A stretch of 14,968 bases of DNA, taken from NCBI GenBank assembly GCA_045652785.1, contig JAZOLF010000006.1, positions 1-14,968 on the forward strand, written 5' to 3'. Positions 14,911-14,968 of this stretch are shown here, piece after piece. The notes under the pieces are model-generated. The model did no database searches. It had not been told where the DNA came from and was given only the letters and a program-made list of their open reading frames with translations. The stretch comes from Scatosoma sp045652785. Its GTDB lineage: Bacteria > Bacillota > Clostridia > Christensenellales > Borkfalkiaceae. The position numbers and the translations under genes are program-made. Within the stretch, counting starts at the first letter, position 1. Each line of letters opens with the position of its first letter.

Positions 14911-14968
14911 TGGCGACCCAAAACGGGCTCGAACCGTCGACCTCCAGCGTGACAGGCTGGCGCTCTAA
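14911..14968 (-). tRNA. tRNA-Asp(GTC), 3' part (window edge)
   Basis: The 3' part of a tRNA on the minus strand: anticodon stem CCAGC/GCTGG with loop CTGTCAC (anticodon GTC), T-stem GACGG/CCGTT with loop TTCGAGC, acceptor strand TTGGGTC, discriminator G (usual for tRNA-Asp) and encoded CCA. The 5' acceptor and most of the D-arm are beyond the window. Confidence 0.93.

Overview
The window reads as a chromosomal segment from a Bacillota (Firmicutes) bacterium, most likely an uncultured Clostridia-type gut lineage. The evidence is sigma-A type promoters, strong AAGGAG Shine-Dalgarno sites, a Bacillus-type iron-sulfur PurF, a single-chain PurL of clostridial length, a CpsB/YwqE-type phosphatase and encoded CCA ends on most tRNAs. 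Every supportable gene lies on the minus strand, so transcription runs from high to low coordinates.

Right to left (transcription order): a tRNA cluster (Asp, Phe, Thr, Tyr; 14628-14968) ends in a terminator. Two decayed genes follow: a frameshifted lipoprotein-like gene (13860-14485) and a glycoside-hydrolase-like gene with two in-frame stops, a frameshift and an apparent internal deletion (13082-13665). A canonical promoter upstream of the latter now effectively serves an intact polysaccharide deacetylase (12330-13028), which closes with a strong terminator. An M20 metallopeptidase/amidohydrolase (11020-12231) comes next.

The core is a purine operon in the order purE-purC-purF-purM-purN-purD-purL (1346-10703), followed 39 bp later by a PHP-type tyrosine phosphatase gene (551-1306). 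These genes supply most steps from PRPP to SAICAR: PurF, PurD, PurN, PurL, PurM, PurE and PurC. purK, purB and purH are not in the window. The operon has a clear promoter about 270 bp upstream of purE, and the leader between them holds two terminator-like hairpins, one with a mutually exclusive alternative stem, plus a possible 43-codon upstream ORF whose stop codon lies in the loop of the second terminator. This looks like an attenuation device of a type I do not recognise.

The most striking protein observation is PurF: its glutaminase domain lacks the N-terminal catalytic cysteine and the oxyanion asparagine, while the phosphoribosyltransferase site and all four Fe-S cysteines are intact. 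Left of the operon are a small DUF1858 redox-type protein with its own promoter and terminator, and a tRNA-Glu(CTC) locus in which the promoter-proximal copy is interrupted in the T-loop by about 57 bp of GC-rich structured DNA. A second copy starts 154 bp further on and runs off the window edge.
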